Of a DNA stretch of 64,000 nucleotides, positions 28,461 to 37,595 are shown piece after piece. A model generated the notes under the pieces. That model saw only the letters and a program-made list of their open reading frames with translations. It ran no database searches and had not been told where the DNA came from. Numbering within the stretch: position 1 is the stretch's first letter; each line of letters begins with the position of its first letter. The stretch comes from Pelagomonas calceolata (lineage: Eukaryota > Sar > Pelagophyceae > Pelagomonadales > Pelagomonadaceae), in the NCBI GenBank assembly GCA_918797485.1, contig CAKKNE010000004.1, positions 496,001 through 560,000 of the forward strand, given 5' to 3'. A program made the position numbers and the translations under genes.

Positions 28461-28480
28461 GTTCCTAGAACTACACTTAG

Positions 28481-30223
28481 TCACGTCGCGTCGGGCCAGC
28501 CCGACGACGCGGACCCGTCCGAGGCGGCCACATCATCAGCCTTCTCCGAGAACCGCCGCGCCTCGAAGGACCCCGGCGACGCGTCCCCCGTCCACGGCGG
28601 CGGCGGCGGCCGCGCGTCCGGCGACGGCTCCGGCGAGGGCCAGTCCCCGTCGGACGCAGCGCTCGGGCCCCAGGAGTCCCCCGAGAACGGCGACGCGGAC
28701 CGGCCGAAGAGCGGGCTCGGCGCCTTCGCCGCGCGCTGGAGCGACGCCTCCGAGATGCGCGGCGACGACGCCCGCGACGACTGCTGCGCGCGCTTGATGG
28801 ACGCCTCCGACAGGAGCGCGCCGCCGGCCGGCGAGGGCACGCGTAATATGGGCGAGGCGCTCCGTCGCGATCGATCCAAGTCATCATACAGAGCAAGCTT
28901 TTGCGGCGAGAACTCGGGGTGCTCGCGGACCTCGAGCTCCTCGTCTTCCGAGGACATGGCCATGTCCTCGGGGGAAGCAGGCCGCGCCCGATGTGACGCC
29001 TCGGCCGCCGCTGTCACTTTCGAGGCCGCGAGGGCGCGCTCCAGCTCGGCGTCCCCGGCGGCGCGGCGCCGCTCGGCCGCCTCGGCGCGCGCGAGGGCTC
29101 GCTCCAGCTCCGCGTCCTCCGACGGCTGCTTTTGGGACCGCGTTTCCAGGGACGACGGCTGCCGCCTAAATAACGCCGTTCGATTCTCCTCGTCTCTCTT
29201 CTGCGCCTCCTCGTCATCATCAGATTCGTCGGACGACCACGCCATCGCGCCCAGTTCCTGCCGTCGCAGCCGCATCGCGTCCTCGTCCCGTTGTACCTTG
29301 GGAGGTGGCCCCGCTTCACTGCGCTTCTTCAGCCCCAGCTCCACATGGAGTGGCGGCTTCGGTTTGTTGCAGTGCTTCAACCGCACCGCGCCCAACAGAC
29401 CGCACGACAGCGCCAGCAAACACCCGCCAAGGATGTAGACGAGGCCCGACGTCGACGCGGCGTCGGGGTCGCCTAAGGCGTCCTCCTCCGACTGTTTGCT
29501 GTCTTTGGAGGACGATGACGACGCGACAACTGCTTTTCGCGACGGCGCGGGCGTCTCTGGTATTGTGATTGGAGCGGGCGTCGGCGCGGCCACCGGTGAA
29601 GAGGTCGGGCTGCCCGGTGTTCTAGAAGGTGCTATTGAAGGCCGCAATGACATTGATGGTTTCATCGATGGCGCCGGGGCGGCCGTCACCACTACATTGT
29701 CGACGGCCGCGTCGCCGGCGGCGCCGGCGCCCGTGACGGCGCGAATTCTGATCCGTGTCGCTGAAGAGACGTCGATGACCCCCGAGGAGCGCCAGGCCGC
29801 GTCACCAAGGTTGCCTTCGACGAGCCACACGTCGCAGATCCACGCATTGACATACGTATCAACAGCTAAAGAGCCCATGGCCGCGCCGTACATGGAGTAG
29901 GCGAAGCTCAGGGTCGAAACCGGCGCTTCGAAGAGCGGCGAGGTGAGCTCAAAAACTACTGACGGGTGGTTCGGGTGGCTCGCCTCGACGTAGGCATATC
30001 CAGTACCATTCACGCCTTCATTCGGGCCCGTGAAGCGCGTCGGCGTCGTTTCCGTGCCGAGCGTCCAGCGCGTGCCTTCATTCGAGGTCGCGTTCCAGCC
30101 ACACCAATCCTCGTCGAAGCTGCAGCCGGCGACTGGTGAAGGCGTGTCGTCCGTCGGCGTCGTGCCGGGGCAGGTCGTCGTCGTTGCGCTGCGTACGACG
30201 AGTGCGAGCGCGAGCCATCGCAT
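28481..30223 (-). CDS. MAM-domain single-pass membrane protein
   Basis: 580 residues from the ATG at 30223. A signal peptide (MRWLALALVVRSATT) precedes a MAM domain at about 34-185, with CSFDEDWCGWNATSNEGTRW, an internal GTGYAYVEAS and SFAYSMYGAAMGSL, the core pattern of MAM adhesion domains. A Pro/Ser/Thr linker follows, then one membrane helix (GLVYILGGCLLALSCGLLGA, about 270-290). The 290-residue cytosolic part is Ser/Glu/Ala-rich with repeated ELERALARAEAAERRRA units and possible phosphorylation sites. A surface adhesion or receptor-like role is inferred. MAM proteins are known mainly from animals but also from algae. Confidence 0.75.
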   Translation of the reverse strand: MRWLALALVVRSATTTTCPGTTPTDDTPSPVAGCSFDEDWCGWNATSNEGTRWTLGTETTPTRFTGPNEGVNGTGYAYVEASHPNHPSVVFELTSPLFEAPVSTLSFAYSMYGAAMGSLAVDTYVNAWICDVWLVEGNLGDAAWRSSGVIDVSSATRIRIRAVTGAGAAGDAAVDNVVVTAAPAPSMKPSMSLRPSIAPSRTPGSPTSSPVAAPTPAPITIPETPAPSRKAVVASSSSSKDSKQSEEDALGDPDAASTSGLVYILGGCLLALSCGLLGAVRLKHCNKPKPPLHVELGLKKRSEAGPPPKVQRDEDAMRLRRQELGAMAWSSDESDDDEEAQKRDEENRTALFRRQPSSLETRSQKQPSEDAELERALARAEAAERRRAAGDAELERALAASKVTAAAEASHRARPASPEDMAMSSEDEELEVREHPEFSPQKLALYDDLDRSRRSASPILRVPSPAGGALLSEASIKRAQQSSRASSPRISEASLQRAAKAPSPLFGRSASPFSGDSWGPSAASDGDWPSPEPSPDARPPPPPWTGDASPGSFEARRFSEKADDVAASDGSASSGWPDAT

Positions 30224-30575
30224 CCTAGCGCCCGTGCGCGGCCGCAACGCACGGCAGCCGATATGAGTGCGGCGCCTCTCGCGCGCGGGCAGCCCCAGAA
30301 ATCGGCAGAAAAGCTGGATACGGTCGTGGGGCTTATCGCTGCACCGTCGGGCTCCACGGGCCTTGGCTCAGGCAGCGCTCAGCTGCGTTTTGCCGTCGAG
30401 CTGAAAAATGTCGACCCGCACAGCCGAGGCGCCGGCGCGCCGCGCAGGAGGCGCCGCACGAGGGTCACGGGCGACGCGCGCCCGCGACGCGACCCCCTCC
30501 ACGCCGTCGAGGCGAGCCTAGGACTAGCGGCATAGGTCGTGGTTAAATAGGTGCGGGGTGGCAAAGGGCTATCAT
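30224..30575. other. intergenic region between two minus-strand genes
   Basis: 352 bp holding the 3' flank of the ABM-like gene and the upstream region of the MAM gene. No gene is seen. A stretch CTCCACGCCGTCGAGGCG near 30496 weakly resembles the core shared by the introns. Confidence 0.4.
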
Positions 30576-31708
30576 CTAGAAGGAGAAGGGGCCGAGCTTG
30601 AAGGAGGGCATCTTGAATTTCGAGAAACTGGAGTCGACGTCCCAGTAGACGCCGCCCAGGGAGTCGGCGGTCTCCTTGAACGTGCTCCAGCCCGCCTTCG
30701 GGCCCATGAAGTTGATCTCGTCGAGCGACGCGCATCCGCTGTCGAGCATCTCGCCGACGGACGGCACGATGTTGTCGAGGTGGGCCTGGACGGCGGCGGC
30801 GTCGACGTAGGCCTCGCGGCAGAAGAGCTTGTCGTCCTTGATCGTCCAGCCGTAGTACATGCAGCCCTCCTCGTTCTTCGTGAGGTCCACGCACTTCTTC
30901 ATGAAGGGCTCGGCCGCCGCCTTGTCCTTGAGCGTGAAGGTCGGCTGGATCGTGTAGAAGCCCTGGGTGGAGGCCTCCTCTCCACTGGTTTTCTTGAAGT
31001 TCTGGAACGAGTCCCAGACCGTCCAGGCGCCGCAGCCGAAGGCCTCGAACTCGGGCACCTTCTTGGCTGCCTCAAGGTCCGCCTCCGTGCCCATCACATC
31101 AATATTGTCGAGCGCGATGTAGCCCTTCTCGAGGGCCTCGCCCAAGGCGCCCGACGCGGCGACGCAGGACAGGTGCTCGCCCGCCGCCGCGCCGTCCACG
31201 TACGTCTCCCGGCAGAAGAGCTTCGAGCCGTCCTCCTTCACCGTCCAGCCGTAGTAGAGGCAGCCCGCCTCGGCCTTCGTGTCCTCGACGCACTTGTCGA
31301 GGAGGGGCTGGGCCTGCGTGTTTCATCGCTCGTCGACGCGCTGCCCGCGTGCACGCTCGCTCTCGTCGCGCGCGCCGCGCGCTGCCCGCGAGCACGCTCT
31401 CTCGCCGCGCGCGCCGCGCGACGCAGCGAACGGCCGCGACGGCGCGGCGCCGAGCGTCCGCACGGTGCCCTCCCGCGCGCCGCCGCCGCCGCGCGCAGCA
31501 CGCAGCGGCAGCAGCACCATGCGGACATACACCGCAACCCCCAACAAAAAAAATCCCGCCGCCGCGGCAAAAGACGCTGCCCCAGCACCGCCGCCTTGTC
31601 CTTAATGGTGAAGGTCGGGAAGATGTTCGTGTGCATCGAGACCGTCGGGCGCGTGGCGCGCAGCGCGGCAGCGCCGGCGAGCGTCGATGCGAGCAAGGTG
31701 CGGGCCAT
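30576..31708 (-). CDS. duplicated ABM-like (dimeric alpha/beta barrel) protein, two exons
   Basis: Exon 1 is 31708-31589 and exon 2 is 31313-30576, joined over a 275-bp GT-AG intron into 285 residues. The join restores KDKAA|AQPLLDKCVED. The protein contains two copies of one module of about 110 residues: PTFTIKDKAA...GCLYYGWTVKEDGSKLFCRETYVD and PTFTLKDKAA...GCMYYGWTIKDDKLFCREAYVD. Each resembles the antibiotic-biosynthesis-monooxygenase (ABM) fold. The first 22 residues form a hydrophobic presequence. Fused tandem modules would make an internal dimer. Reaction unknown. Confidence 0.75.
31314..31588 (-). other. GC-rich intron with internal tandem repeat
   Basis: Intron of the ABM-like gene (GTGCTGGGG...ACGCAG). 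Two units of about 40 bp, each ending in CGCGCGCCGCGCG, follow each other at about 31338-31420. No flanking direct repeat is obvious, unlike the introns at 8161, 49509 and 52670. Confidence 0.6.
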
Positions 31709-32338
31709 GGTGTTGCGAATTTTTTATTCGGTTAACGAGATGCCGATGCCCCCGATCCACGTAGTCGATTTCCGAAAATCACGGGCACGCGCGTTGATGC
31801 GTGGTTGCGGCGGTGCTATCGTGCTTAGCGGAGAGCTACTCGTGGGGGTATCGGTCGCTTGTGAACTTGTATTGGTCCGGCGCGGCGCCGCGGCCTTGCT
31901 CGTGGTTGGCGTTGATCTCGTCTTGGATGCGTGTCCGAGTGCTCCCTCGCTTCTGAGACGTCTCTTTTGTCGCACGGGCTTGGGCTCGTTACATCTGCTC
32001 GTTACGGGCGCGCGGCGCTGCGCAGGTGCCTTGTTCAATAAAAGTGATTTTATCTTTCATCCATACATATTATAAGGATGGGGAGTGGTTCTTTTTTTGC
32101 AAGCTCACCAAAGCAACCAGAGCCAGCTTTGTGTTGATCCGCTCGTCTGTACAGCGCAGCTTGGAGTCATTAAGCGTCCTCAAGGCGAGCTATTATATTA
32201 AGGCACACACGCCGCCGCGGCAATTCTGCGCGTCGCGACTGCGATTCACAGTTTTCAGCAGCTGTGAACTAAATTGTTGCACTTTTTCTCTGCGAGCGCA
32301 GAGCGCGCCCGCGCGCAAACACGGCCCGTTAAATCTCA
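31709..32338. other. 630-bp intergenic region
   Basis: More AT-rich than its surroundings. A TATA-like TTATATTAAG lies at 32193-32202, about 140 bp before the small gene at 32339. I see no gene and no recognised repeat here. Confidence 0.4.
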
Positions 32339-32620
32339 ATGGCCGACGCGCAAGCCGCCTCACCCTCAAATACGCCGCCCAGTGCTACTCGCAACGTGAC
32401 CAACGTCGCGGGCGAGTCGACGCCGCGGCCGCCACCGGCGCCGCAACCGAGCCGCTCGCCGTCCAGTCTGCTCGAAAATAGGGTCGTCCGGCCGGAGATG
32501 ACGCTCCCGTCCTTGCACGACCTAAGCTTCGAGCCCGCGCGGCCGCCGTCGCCGGCCGCAGTCGTAGACCCGCCTCAAGTCCTTGGCACCAGTCGCAATC
32601 AAACGAAAATCAGTAAATGA
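32339..32620 (+). CDS. small Pro/Ser-rich protein
   Basis: 93 residues from ATG 32339, ending in TGA 45 bp from the stop of the convergent eIF4E gene. The sequence is Pro-, Ser- and Ala-rich with a short ordered-looking centre (LPSLHDLSFEPARPPSP). It has no Cys and no signal peptide. The position fits the tail-to-tail pattern of the window, and a TATA-like box lies upstream. It may be a disordered regulatory peptide or a chance frame. Confidence 0.4.
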   Translation: MADAQAASPSNTPPSATRNVTNVAGESTPRPPPAPQPSRSPSSLLENRVVRPEMTLPSLHDLSFEPARPPSPAAVVDPPQVLGTSRNQTKISK

Positions 32621-32664
32621 AGTATCAAGTTAGACCGCGCGGCGTTCCCGAAGAAGCGCAGCGT

Positions 32665-33354
32665 CTACTTGCGGCGCAGCGCGCCCCAGTCGCGCTCCGC
32701 GGGCGGCGGCGCCGGCGCGTCGTCCCTCACATGGTGGCGCGGGCCCCGGTCGTTGCGGTGACCACGGTGCGGCCGGTCCCCATGTCCTTGATTGCGCTTG
32801 CCGCCCCAGGCCCTTCCTTGACCACCGTGGAAGGCGTGGCGCTTGTAGTCTAGCGTGACGAACGTCGGCAGGTCCAAATTCGTCTTGATCGCGTCCCGGA
32901 TCTTCGCGATGGCGTCGTCGTCCTTGGAGTCCTGCGTCCATACGGACAAGATGTCCTCGTGCTGGCGCACGGAGACGACGACGCCGCAGACCTGGCACCC
33001 GACGTCGCCAAATTGTTCACCAACAAGGGCCATGATCAGGTCCTCCCAGTACAACGACGCGAGACCCTCTACTTTTCTGAGACGCACGATCCACTTACCC
33101 CCGTTCCGGTTCTTGGCATCCTCCCACGTCGGCGAGATGCCCTCGCGGAAGAGGTGGTAGTCCGTGACGTGCGTTTCACTTGTTAATGAATGGGGCTTCA
33201 CGAGGTGGTCATAGATGCCGAAGAAGCCCTCGACGCTATCGAAACTCCCAATTTTCTGGACCGCGTTTTGATAGCCCTGCGCGTCCGTCTCCTTCTGGGA
33301 TCTATCTCTCCGTAAATAGAAGAAGGCGAAGCGCGAGTTGAGGAAGTGGGTCAT
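32665..33354 (-). CDS. EIF4E: translation initiation factor eIF4E, class II (4EHP-like)
   Basis: 229 residues. The core has FFGIYDHLVKPHSL, DYHLFREGISPTWEDAKNRNGGKWIVRL and YWEDLIMALVGEQF, diagnostic of eIF4E. The cap-stacking Trp of the WEDAKN motif is kept. The positions equal to human Trp43, Trp46 and Trp56 read Phe, Phe and Tyr (SRFAFFYL; QGYQNA), the pattern of class II or 4EHP proteins, which bind cap more weakly and often repress translation. The C-terminal tail (RGHRNDRGPRHHVRDD) is Arg/His-rich and unusual. It may bind RNA. Confidence 0.88.
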   Translation of the reverse strand: MTHFLNSRFAFFYLRRDRSQKETDAQGYQNAVQKIGSFDSVEGFFGIYDHLVKPHSLTSETHVTDYHLFREGISPTWEDAKNRNGGKWIVRLRKVEGLASLYWEDLIMALVGEQFGDVGCQVCGVVVSVRQHEDILSVWTQDSKDDDAIAKIRDAIKTNLDLPTFVTLDYKRHAFHGGQGRAWGGKRNQGHGDRPHRGHRNDRGPRHHVRDDAPAPPPAERDWGALRRK

Positions 33355-33401
33355 TTTCCCTTAATGCGGCGCGGCGCCCTCCGCGGACTCCTTGGTTTCT
33401 T

Positions 33402-33713
33402 CTAAATTCGCCGCGGCGGTGAAGGGGTGCCCTTGCCTCCGCGTGCGGCCTCGGCGGCCAGAGAGCTCTCTAACAGGATCTCCGCGGGACGGCCTCGGGG
33501 CTTGCCGCGTGGCTCGCGCAGGCTTTGCTTGGCTGTCTGGAGGACAGCGCACGACTTCTGGCTGCCGCGGTTGCCTCTGATGGGCTGCGCGGGCCGGAAT
33601 CTGCGACGGCCTCGATAATCAGCCAAAGCGTCGTATTGACATACTAGCATTGAGGTTTTTTTGGCTGAAGCTTTAGAGAACTTAAGGAACCACGCCTCGT
33701 GGGCGCCCACCAT
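33402..33713 (-). CDS. small basic AT-hook-like protein
   Basis: 103 residues from the ATG at 33713, ending 48 bp before the eIF4E gene on the same strand. It is rich in Arg, Lys and Ala and carries GKPRGRPAE, an AT-hook core (RGRP), and a second basic patch RGRRRFRPAQPIRGNRG. Small AT-hook proteins bind the minor groove of AT-rich DNA. The start lies only 77 bp from the divergent sulfotransferase start. A leader of eIF4E is the alternative. Confidence 0.45.
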   Translation of the reverse strand: MVGAHEAWFLKFSKASAKKTSMLVCQYDALADYRGRRRFRPAQPIRGNRGSQKSCAVLQTAKQSLREPRGKPRGRPAEILLESSLAAEAARGGKGTPSPPRRI

Positions 33714-33790
33714 GACTCGAGTGTCTTACTAATTCCACCGTGACGCACGACGAACGAACTCCGAGCGTAACTGAGGCGAAATTCAACAAA

Positions 33791-34921
33791 ATGCGCCTCT
33801 TGCTGGCGACAGTCGCGGCGGTCGCTGCTCAACGTGGCGCGACGCCAAGCGGCCACGCGCTCCTCCTCGGCACGCAAAGGACGGGCACGACCTGGGCCAT
33901 GGCCGAGCTCGACCGGTCGCCGTGCGTGTCGACGACCTCTGAATTATTCATCCAGTTCAAGTGGGAGCGCGGCGCGCGCATGGCCTGTCTGAGGATGCTT
34001 TACGGCGACGCCGACGCGCGGGACCGCTCTCTACGCTCGAAGTGCTCCGCGAAATTTCGAGGGTTCCTCGACAAGAGTCGCGCCTTCGCGTCAAAGAACA
34101 ACGCTACTGGGTTGCCGTCCGTCGAGGCGTTCAAGTGGATGCAGTCGGTGGAAAAGGACTGGGACTGGCTGAAGGAGCTCTGGAAGAAGCATGATGTTAA
34201 AGTTATCACTCTGAGAAGGCGCGACCACGTCCGCACGCTGCTCTCGAGGATTACGAACCGGAACACGGGCCTCGCGCACCCGTCTCAGAAGCAGGCCCAA
34301 GTCCTGGCGAGTAAGAAGGTCCGGCTGCGGACGGAGCCCAAGGTGTTGCTGCGGCACCTCCGCATCATCGAACGGTCATATCAACAGCTCGGGCGCTTCC
34401 ACGAGAAGGTCCAGAAGGCCGGGATCAGCGCGAAGATGGTCTACTACGAGGACCTCGTCGCCGATCCACAAGCGTTGGACCGGCTCCGGACCTTCGCGCT
34501 GGGCGACGCGGCGCGCGAGCCGAGGTGTCGCGCGACAACGTCGTCAGAAACGGTCTATCGCATCCACGCCAAGAGTTTAGCGCAAGAAATCTCGAACTAC
34601 CACCAGGTCAAGGCTGCGCTGCGAAGCACGAAGTTCTCGAAGTTCCTCGAGGCCGACGAGGCCCAGACGCGCGCCGCGGCATTGAAGCCGCAGTCTTTGA
34701 AGCCTCAGCAACCGCGGTACGACGAACGTGTCAGGGAGAGCTCCGCCGACGAAGAAAAAAAACGCGTCGAGGCCATCGAACGGCAGACGGCCAAAGTATT
34801 AGCCCGCGAGGAGAAGAAGGACCAGGAGTACGTGTCGAGCTTCCTCGCCGCCTTACGGGCCAAGGCCATCGAGAGCATGCACGCGCTCCTCGAGGCGGAG
34901 GCGGACGACGACGACGCCTAG
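33791..34921 (+). CDS. secretory-pathway sulfotransferase-like protein
   Basis: 376 residues from ATG 33791, which puts the signal sequence MRLLLATVAAVAAQRG at the N-terminus; the frame extends upstream only from a GTG. The PAPS 5'-phosphosulfate loop is LLLGTQRTGTTWAMAEL (about 25-41), and the 3'-phosphate site resembles VITLRRRDHVRTLLSR. These enzymes transfer sulfate from PAPS to sugars or proteins in the Golgi. The C-terminal 90 residues are a charged coiled-coil-like tail rich in Lys, Glu and Ala, ending in Asp residues. A partial copy of the palindromic motif (GTGTCTTAC at 33721-33729) lies about 60 bp upstream. Confidence 0.75.
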   Translation: MRLLLATVAAVAAQRGATPSGHALLLGTQRTGTTWAMAELDRSPCVSTTSELFIQFKWERGARMACLRMLYGDADARDRSLRSKCSAKFRGFLDKSRAFASKNNATGLPSVEAFKWMQSVEKDWDWLKELWKKHDVKVITLRRRDHVRTLLSRITNRNTGLAHPSQKQAQVLASKKVRLRTEPKVLLRHLRIIERSYQQLGRFHEKVQKAGISAKMVYYEDLVADPQALDRLRTFALGDAAREPRCRATTSSETVYRIHAKSLAQEISNYHQVKAALRSTKFSKFLEADEAQTRAAALKPQSLKPQQPRYDERVRESSADEEKKRVEAIERQTAKVLAREEKKDQEYVSSFLAALRAKAIESMHALLEAEADDDDA

Positions 34922-35097
34922 CCTCCCCGGCGCCGCGTCCGCGCCGTCGACCCGTACTACGGCCGCGGCGCGCTGTTCCGCGAGTAAGCTAAATTTATTT
35001 GTGTACAAACGAAGCTCGGGGTCGCGGCGATGGCGTGCCGATGGACAGGACTAGTACGAGGGAAGATGATGCTTATAGACACGTCACAGGAGATAAA

Positions 35098-36403
35098 CTA
35101 CTTCGCCGTCGGGTACGACGCGAAGTTCGCCACGCCGCATGCGTTCACGCCCCGCTTGAGCCGTACATAGCCGTCCTCGCCCCACGCGGACCCCCAGGAG
35201 TTGCGCACGATCCAGTAGTCGCCGCTCGTAGAATCCGTGCCGTAGCCGACGACCGCGACGCCGTGGTCCGCTTTGGCCGGGTCCGACGAGCAGCCGCCGA
35301 GCCACTTCCGCGGCGTGAGTACACCACCGGCGTACGTCTGCCACTGGCGCGACGCGTCCAGAGCGACCGACACGGGGCCGACCGTGGCCAGCGCGTCCAT
35401 GAGCGCGTCCTCGTCGCCACTGGGAACGTCGGTCCAGTTCGAGATTTTCGCGCCGTCGTCACTCGACTCGAAGGCGCACCGCTCGTCCTCGCCGCGGTAC
35501 GGGTACGCCGCCTCCGTATCGATGCCGCCCTTCTGCTTGTTGATGATGTAGTCGAAGGCGTTGTCCATGAGCCCCCCATCACACCCATCGCCTGCGTGGA
35601 AATCAACCAGTGTCGGGTGCACTCGGCGATGACGCCATCGAGCAGGCGTCGCGTCGATAGCGTGGAGGACGACGTGAAATTTCCACACGGGCCGCACAGC
35701 AGTCCTCCGCGTCGGAAGGTAGTCTATCCTTCTTCACACAATCAACAAGGTTCTGCTCCGACAGCGTGACCATCTTGCCGTGCTTCTTGGCATGGGCGCC
35801 CTCGATGGACGCCACGGTGCTGAAGGTCCAGCACGACCCGCACGAACCTTGATCTTTGACGTCGGCTACTAGACCTTCCTTGCGCCAGTCGACTTCCGTC
35901 GGTAGCGGCTTGCCCGTCGTCTTGTGGACGAGCGGCGCGTGTCTTTTGGGAGAGGGCTTGTACTTTTGATAGGCCTCGAATTCGTCACTGGTCCAGTCGG
36001 AGAAGCGGTTCAGCCCCACTTTATGGGCCTCGTCGTGGTGCTGGATCTCCCGTAATGTTACAGAGAAGGCCTTGAGCCGCTCGGCGTACTCCTCGATGTC
36101 GTAGGTCTTCTCGAATTGTTCCACGTACCAGGCGAACTTCGCTGCAATGGTCCTGGCGTCGAGGTCCTTGTAGATCCCGCTTCCGTCCTTGCCGAGGCGC
36201 GGGACCGTCTCCGGGCCCTTGAGCACGCCCGCGCCGTCCTTGCCGAGGCGCGGCGGCGGCGGCGCGTTGCCGGTGGCCGACGGCGGGCCGCGGTAGACGC
36301 CGGCGCCGCCTTTCCCAAAAACATGAGCAGGGTGCTCTGACTCCACGGCCACTCCGTGGGCCCCCGCGGCCAGCGCCAGCGCGACGGCGACCGAAGGCCG
36401 CAT
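35098..36403 (-). CDS. papain-family cysteine protease (cathepsin L-like), two exons
   Basis: Exon 1 is 36403-35689, exon 2 is 35591-35098; 402 residues. A signal peptide ([17 protein letters not shown]) precedes three short pro-region repeats ([30 protein letters not shown]) and an I29-type inhibitor propeptide ([32 protein letters not shown]). The mature enzyme starts near [11 protein letters not shown]. It shows the active-site Cys in [11 protein letters not shown], His in [10 protein letters not shown] and Asn in [12 protein letters not shown]. Splicing gives [16 protein letters not shown], the expected papain sequence. It is probably lysosomal or secreted. Confidence 0.88.
35592..35688 (-). 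mobile_element. introner element, copy 1
   Basis: 97-bp intron of the cysteine protease gene. In coding sense it starts GTGTGGAAAT and ends GATTTCCACGCAG, so its ends are inverted repeats that also supply GT and AG. The middle reads CACGCTATCGACGCGACGCC then GCTCGATGGCGT, then CACCCGACACTGGTTGATTT. The copy at 61078-61235 has the same blocks in the same order when read on the opposite strand relative to its gene. Introners of this type are known in Aureococcus. I see no intact target-site duplication here. Confidence 0.8.
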
Positions 36404-36585
36404 CGTCCGAGTCGCGCGCGTTGCCTGCGCCTTCCTGGGGGCGCGCGCGTGCGTGACAGCGCCCGCGAATGCTGAATTTTCACGGAGGCGCGCTGCGTAT
36501 CGCGTTCTGTGCCAAAAATCGAGCCGAGCATTGCGTCGGCGGGTCCGATTGGGAGGGCTGTCTCGAGTTGTCGAGCACTGTCCGC

Positions 36586-36609
36586 GCTAGCGTCCTGTAA
36601 GGCACTAGC
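36586..36609. promoter_or_regulatory. 24-bp palindromic promoter motif
   Basis: Arms GCTAGCG and CACTAGC with core TGTAAGG, in the 338-bp divergent promoter. It lies 183 bp before the protease ATG and 133 bp before the exonuclease ATG. Confidence 0.6.
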
Positions 36610-36741
36610 AAGCGCAGCACAGAGAGAGCAAAACGCCAGAGCTCTCGCCATAGCCATAGACAGTTGCCACTTTGCCGTGCGCGTGCCATATTGATGACAG
36701 CTTTCGGTGCTGTGCAAGTTTGAGCAATTCGTGCTGGCACC

Positions 36742-37584
36742 ATGCAGCTGTGGGCAGTCGCAGCAGCAAGCGCAGTACTGCTGCTCGTCGCCCGAAAGGC
36801 AAGGGCAGAAGTCAACGAAGCGAGAGCCGCGCGCGCCGCCGAAGAGCTCCTCGCCGAGGAGGAGGTGGAGGACAGACGCCGACGCGTCGACGCGAGCAGT
36901 GGGCCGCGCTACTTGGTAGTCGTCGACTTCGAGTGCACCTGCGAGGACCAGGAGGAACCATACATACACGAGATCATCGAGTTCCCCGCCGTGCTCCTAG
37001 ACATGCGGACGAGAAGGGAGGTGCGCCACTTCCACGCATTTGTAAAACCGACGGAGCGGTCGGTGCTTTCTGAGTTTTGTACTCGCTTGACGGGCATCGA
37101 CCAAGCTACTGTTGATAAAGCCGAGACACTGGATCGAGTTTTGGTCAAGTTTTGTGGTTGGCTGGACGAGTTTGCGGGAGAGAATTATTCATTAGCTGCG
37201 GACTGCCAGAGCGACCTGCGGCATTTTCTACTCGCGGAATGTCGCAGGAAGAAGATACGCGTGCGGGACGCGTGGCGGTCCTGGGTGGATATAGGACGGC
37301 ACCTCATGGTGCATTTTGATTTGAGAAGGCCGGGGAACTTGCAGATGAAGCTCGCAAAGGTCGGGTTGACCTTTGAAGGGACGCCGCACCGCGGTCTAGA
37401 TGATGCCCGAAATATAGGTAGGTTGGCGCTGGCGCTCCAGGAGCGGGGCGTGTCTCTCACAGTGAATGACGGCTTGATTAAGCCGCGGCGCCCCGCCGTC
37501 ACGAAAAAGGAGAAGCGGTTGCGGAGTCGCGAGGAGGAGACCGCGCGGCGGCGTCAAAAGAAGCCTGTTGTTGTGGACTGGTAA
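36742..37584 (+). CDS. DEDDh 3'-5' exonuclease, ERI1-like
   Basis: 280 residues from ATG 36742. Residues 1-22 (MQLWAVAAASAVLLLVARKA) are a hydrophobic signal or anchor. The exonuclease domain at about 53-235 has Asp and Glu of VVDFECTC, a middle Asp in AADCQSDLRHFL, and the His and last Asp in HRGLDDARNIGRL, the complete DEDDh set. FPAVLLDMRT and FHAFVKPTE match ERI1/3'hExo enzymes, which trim histone mRNA, 5.8S rRNA or small RNAs. The membrane signal is odd for a nuclear or cytosolic enzyme. It may indicate organelle or secretory location. The end is 11 bp from the AP2 gene stop. Confidence 0.82.
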   Translation: MQLWAVAAASAVLLLVARKARAEVNEARAARAAEELLAEEEVEDRRRRVDASSGPRYLVVVDFECTCEDQEEPYIHEIIEFPAVLLDMRTRREVRHFHAFVKPTERSVLSEFCTRLTGIDQATVDKAETLDRVLVKFCGWLDEFAGENYSLAADCQSDLRHFLLAECRRKKIRVRDAWRSWVDIGRHLMVHFDLRRPGNLQMKLAKVGLTFEGTPHRGLDDARNIGRLALALQERGVSLTVNDGLIKPRRPAVTKKEKRLRSREEETARRRQKKPVVVDW

Positions 37585-37595
37585 CAATGTGTATC

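Noticed and set aside
36058-36969. 303-codon minus-strand frame starting MYVWFLLVL
   Set aside because: Overlaps the exonuclease start and the protease gene in a different frame; no domain; contains the promoter motif.
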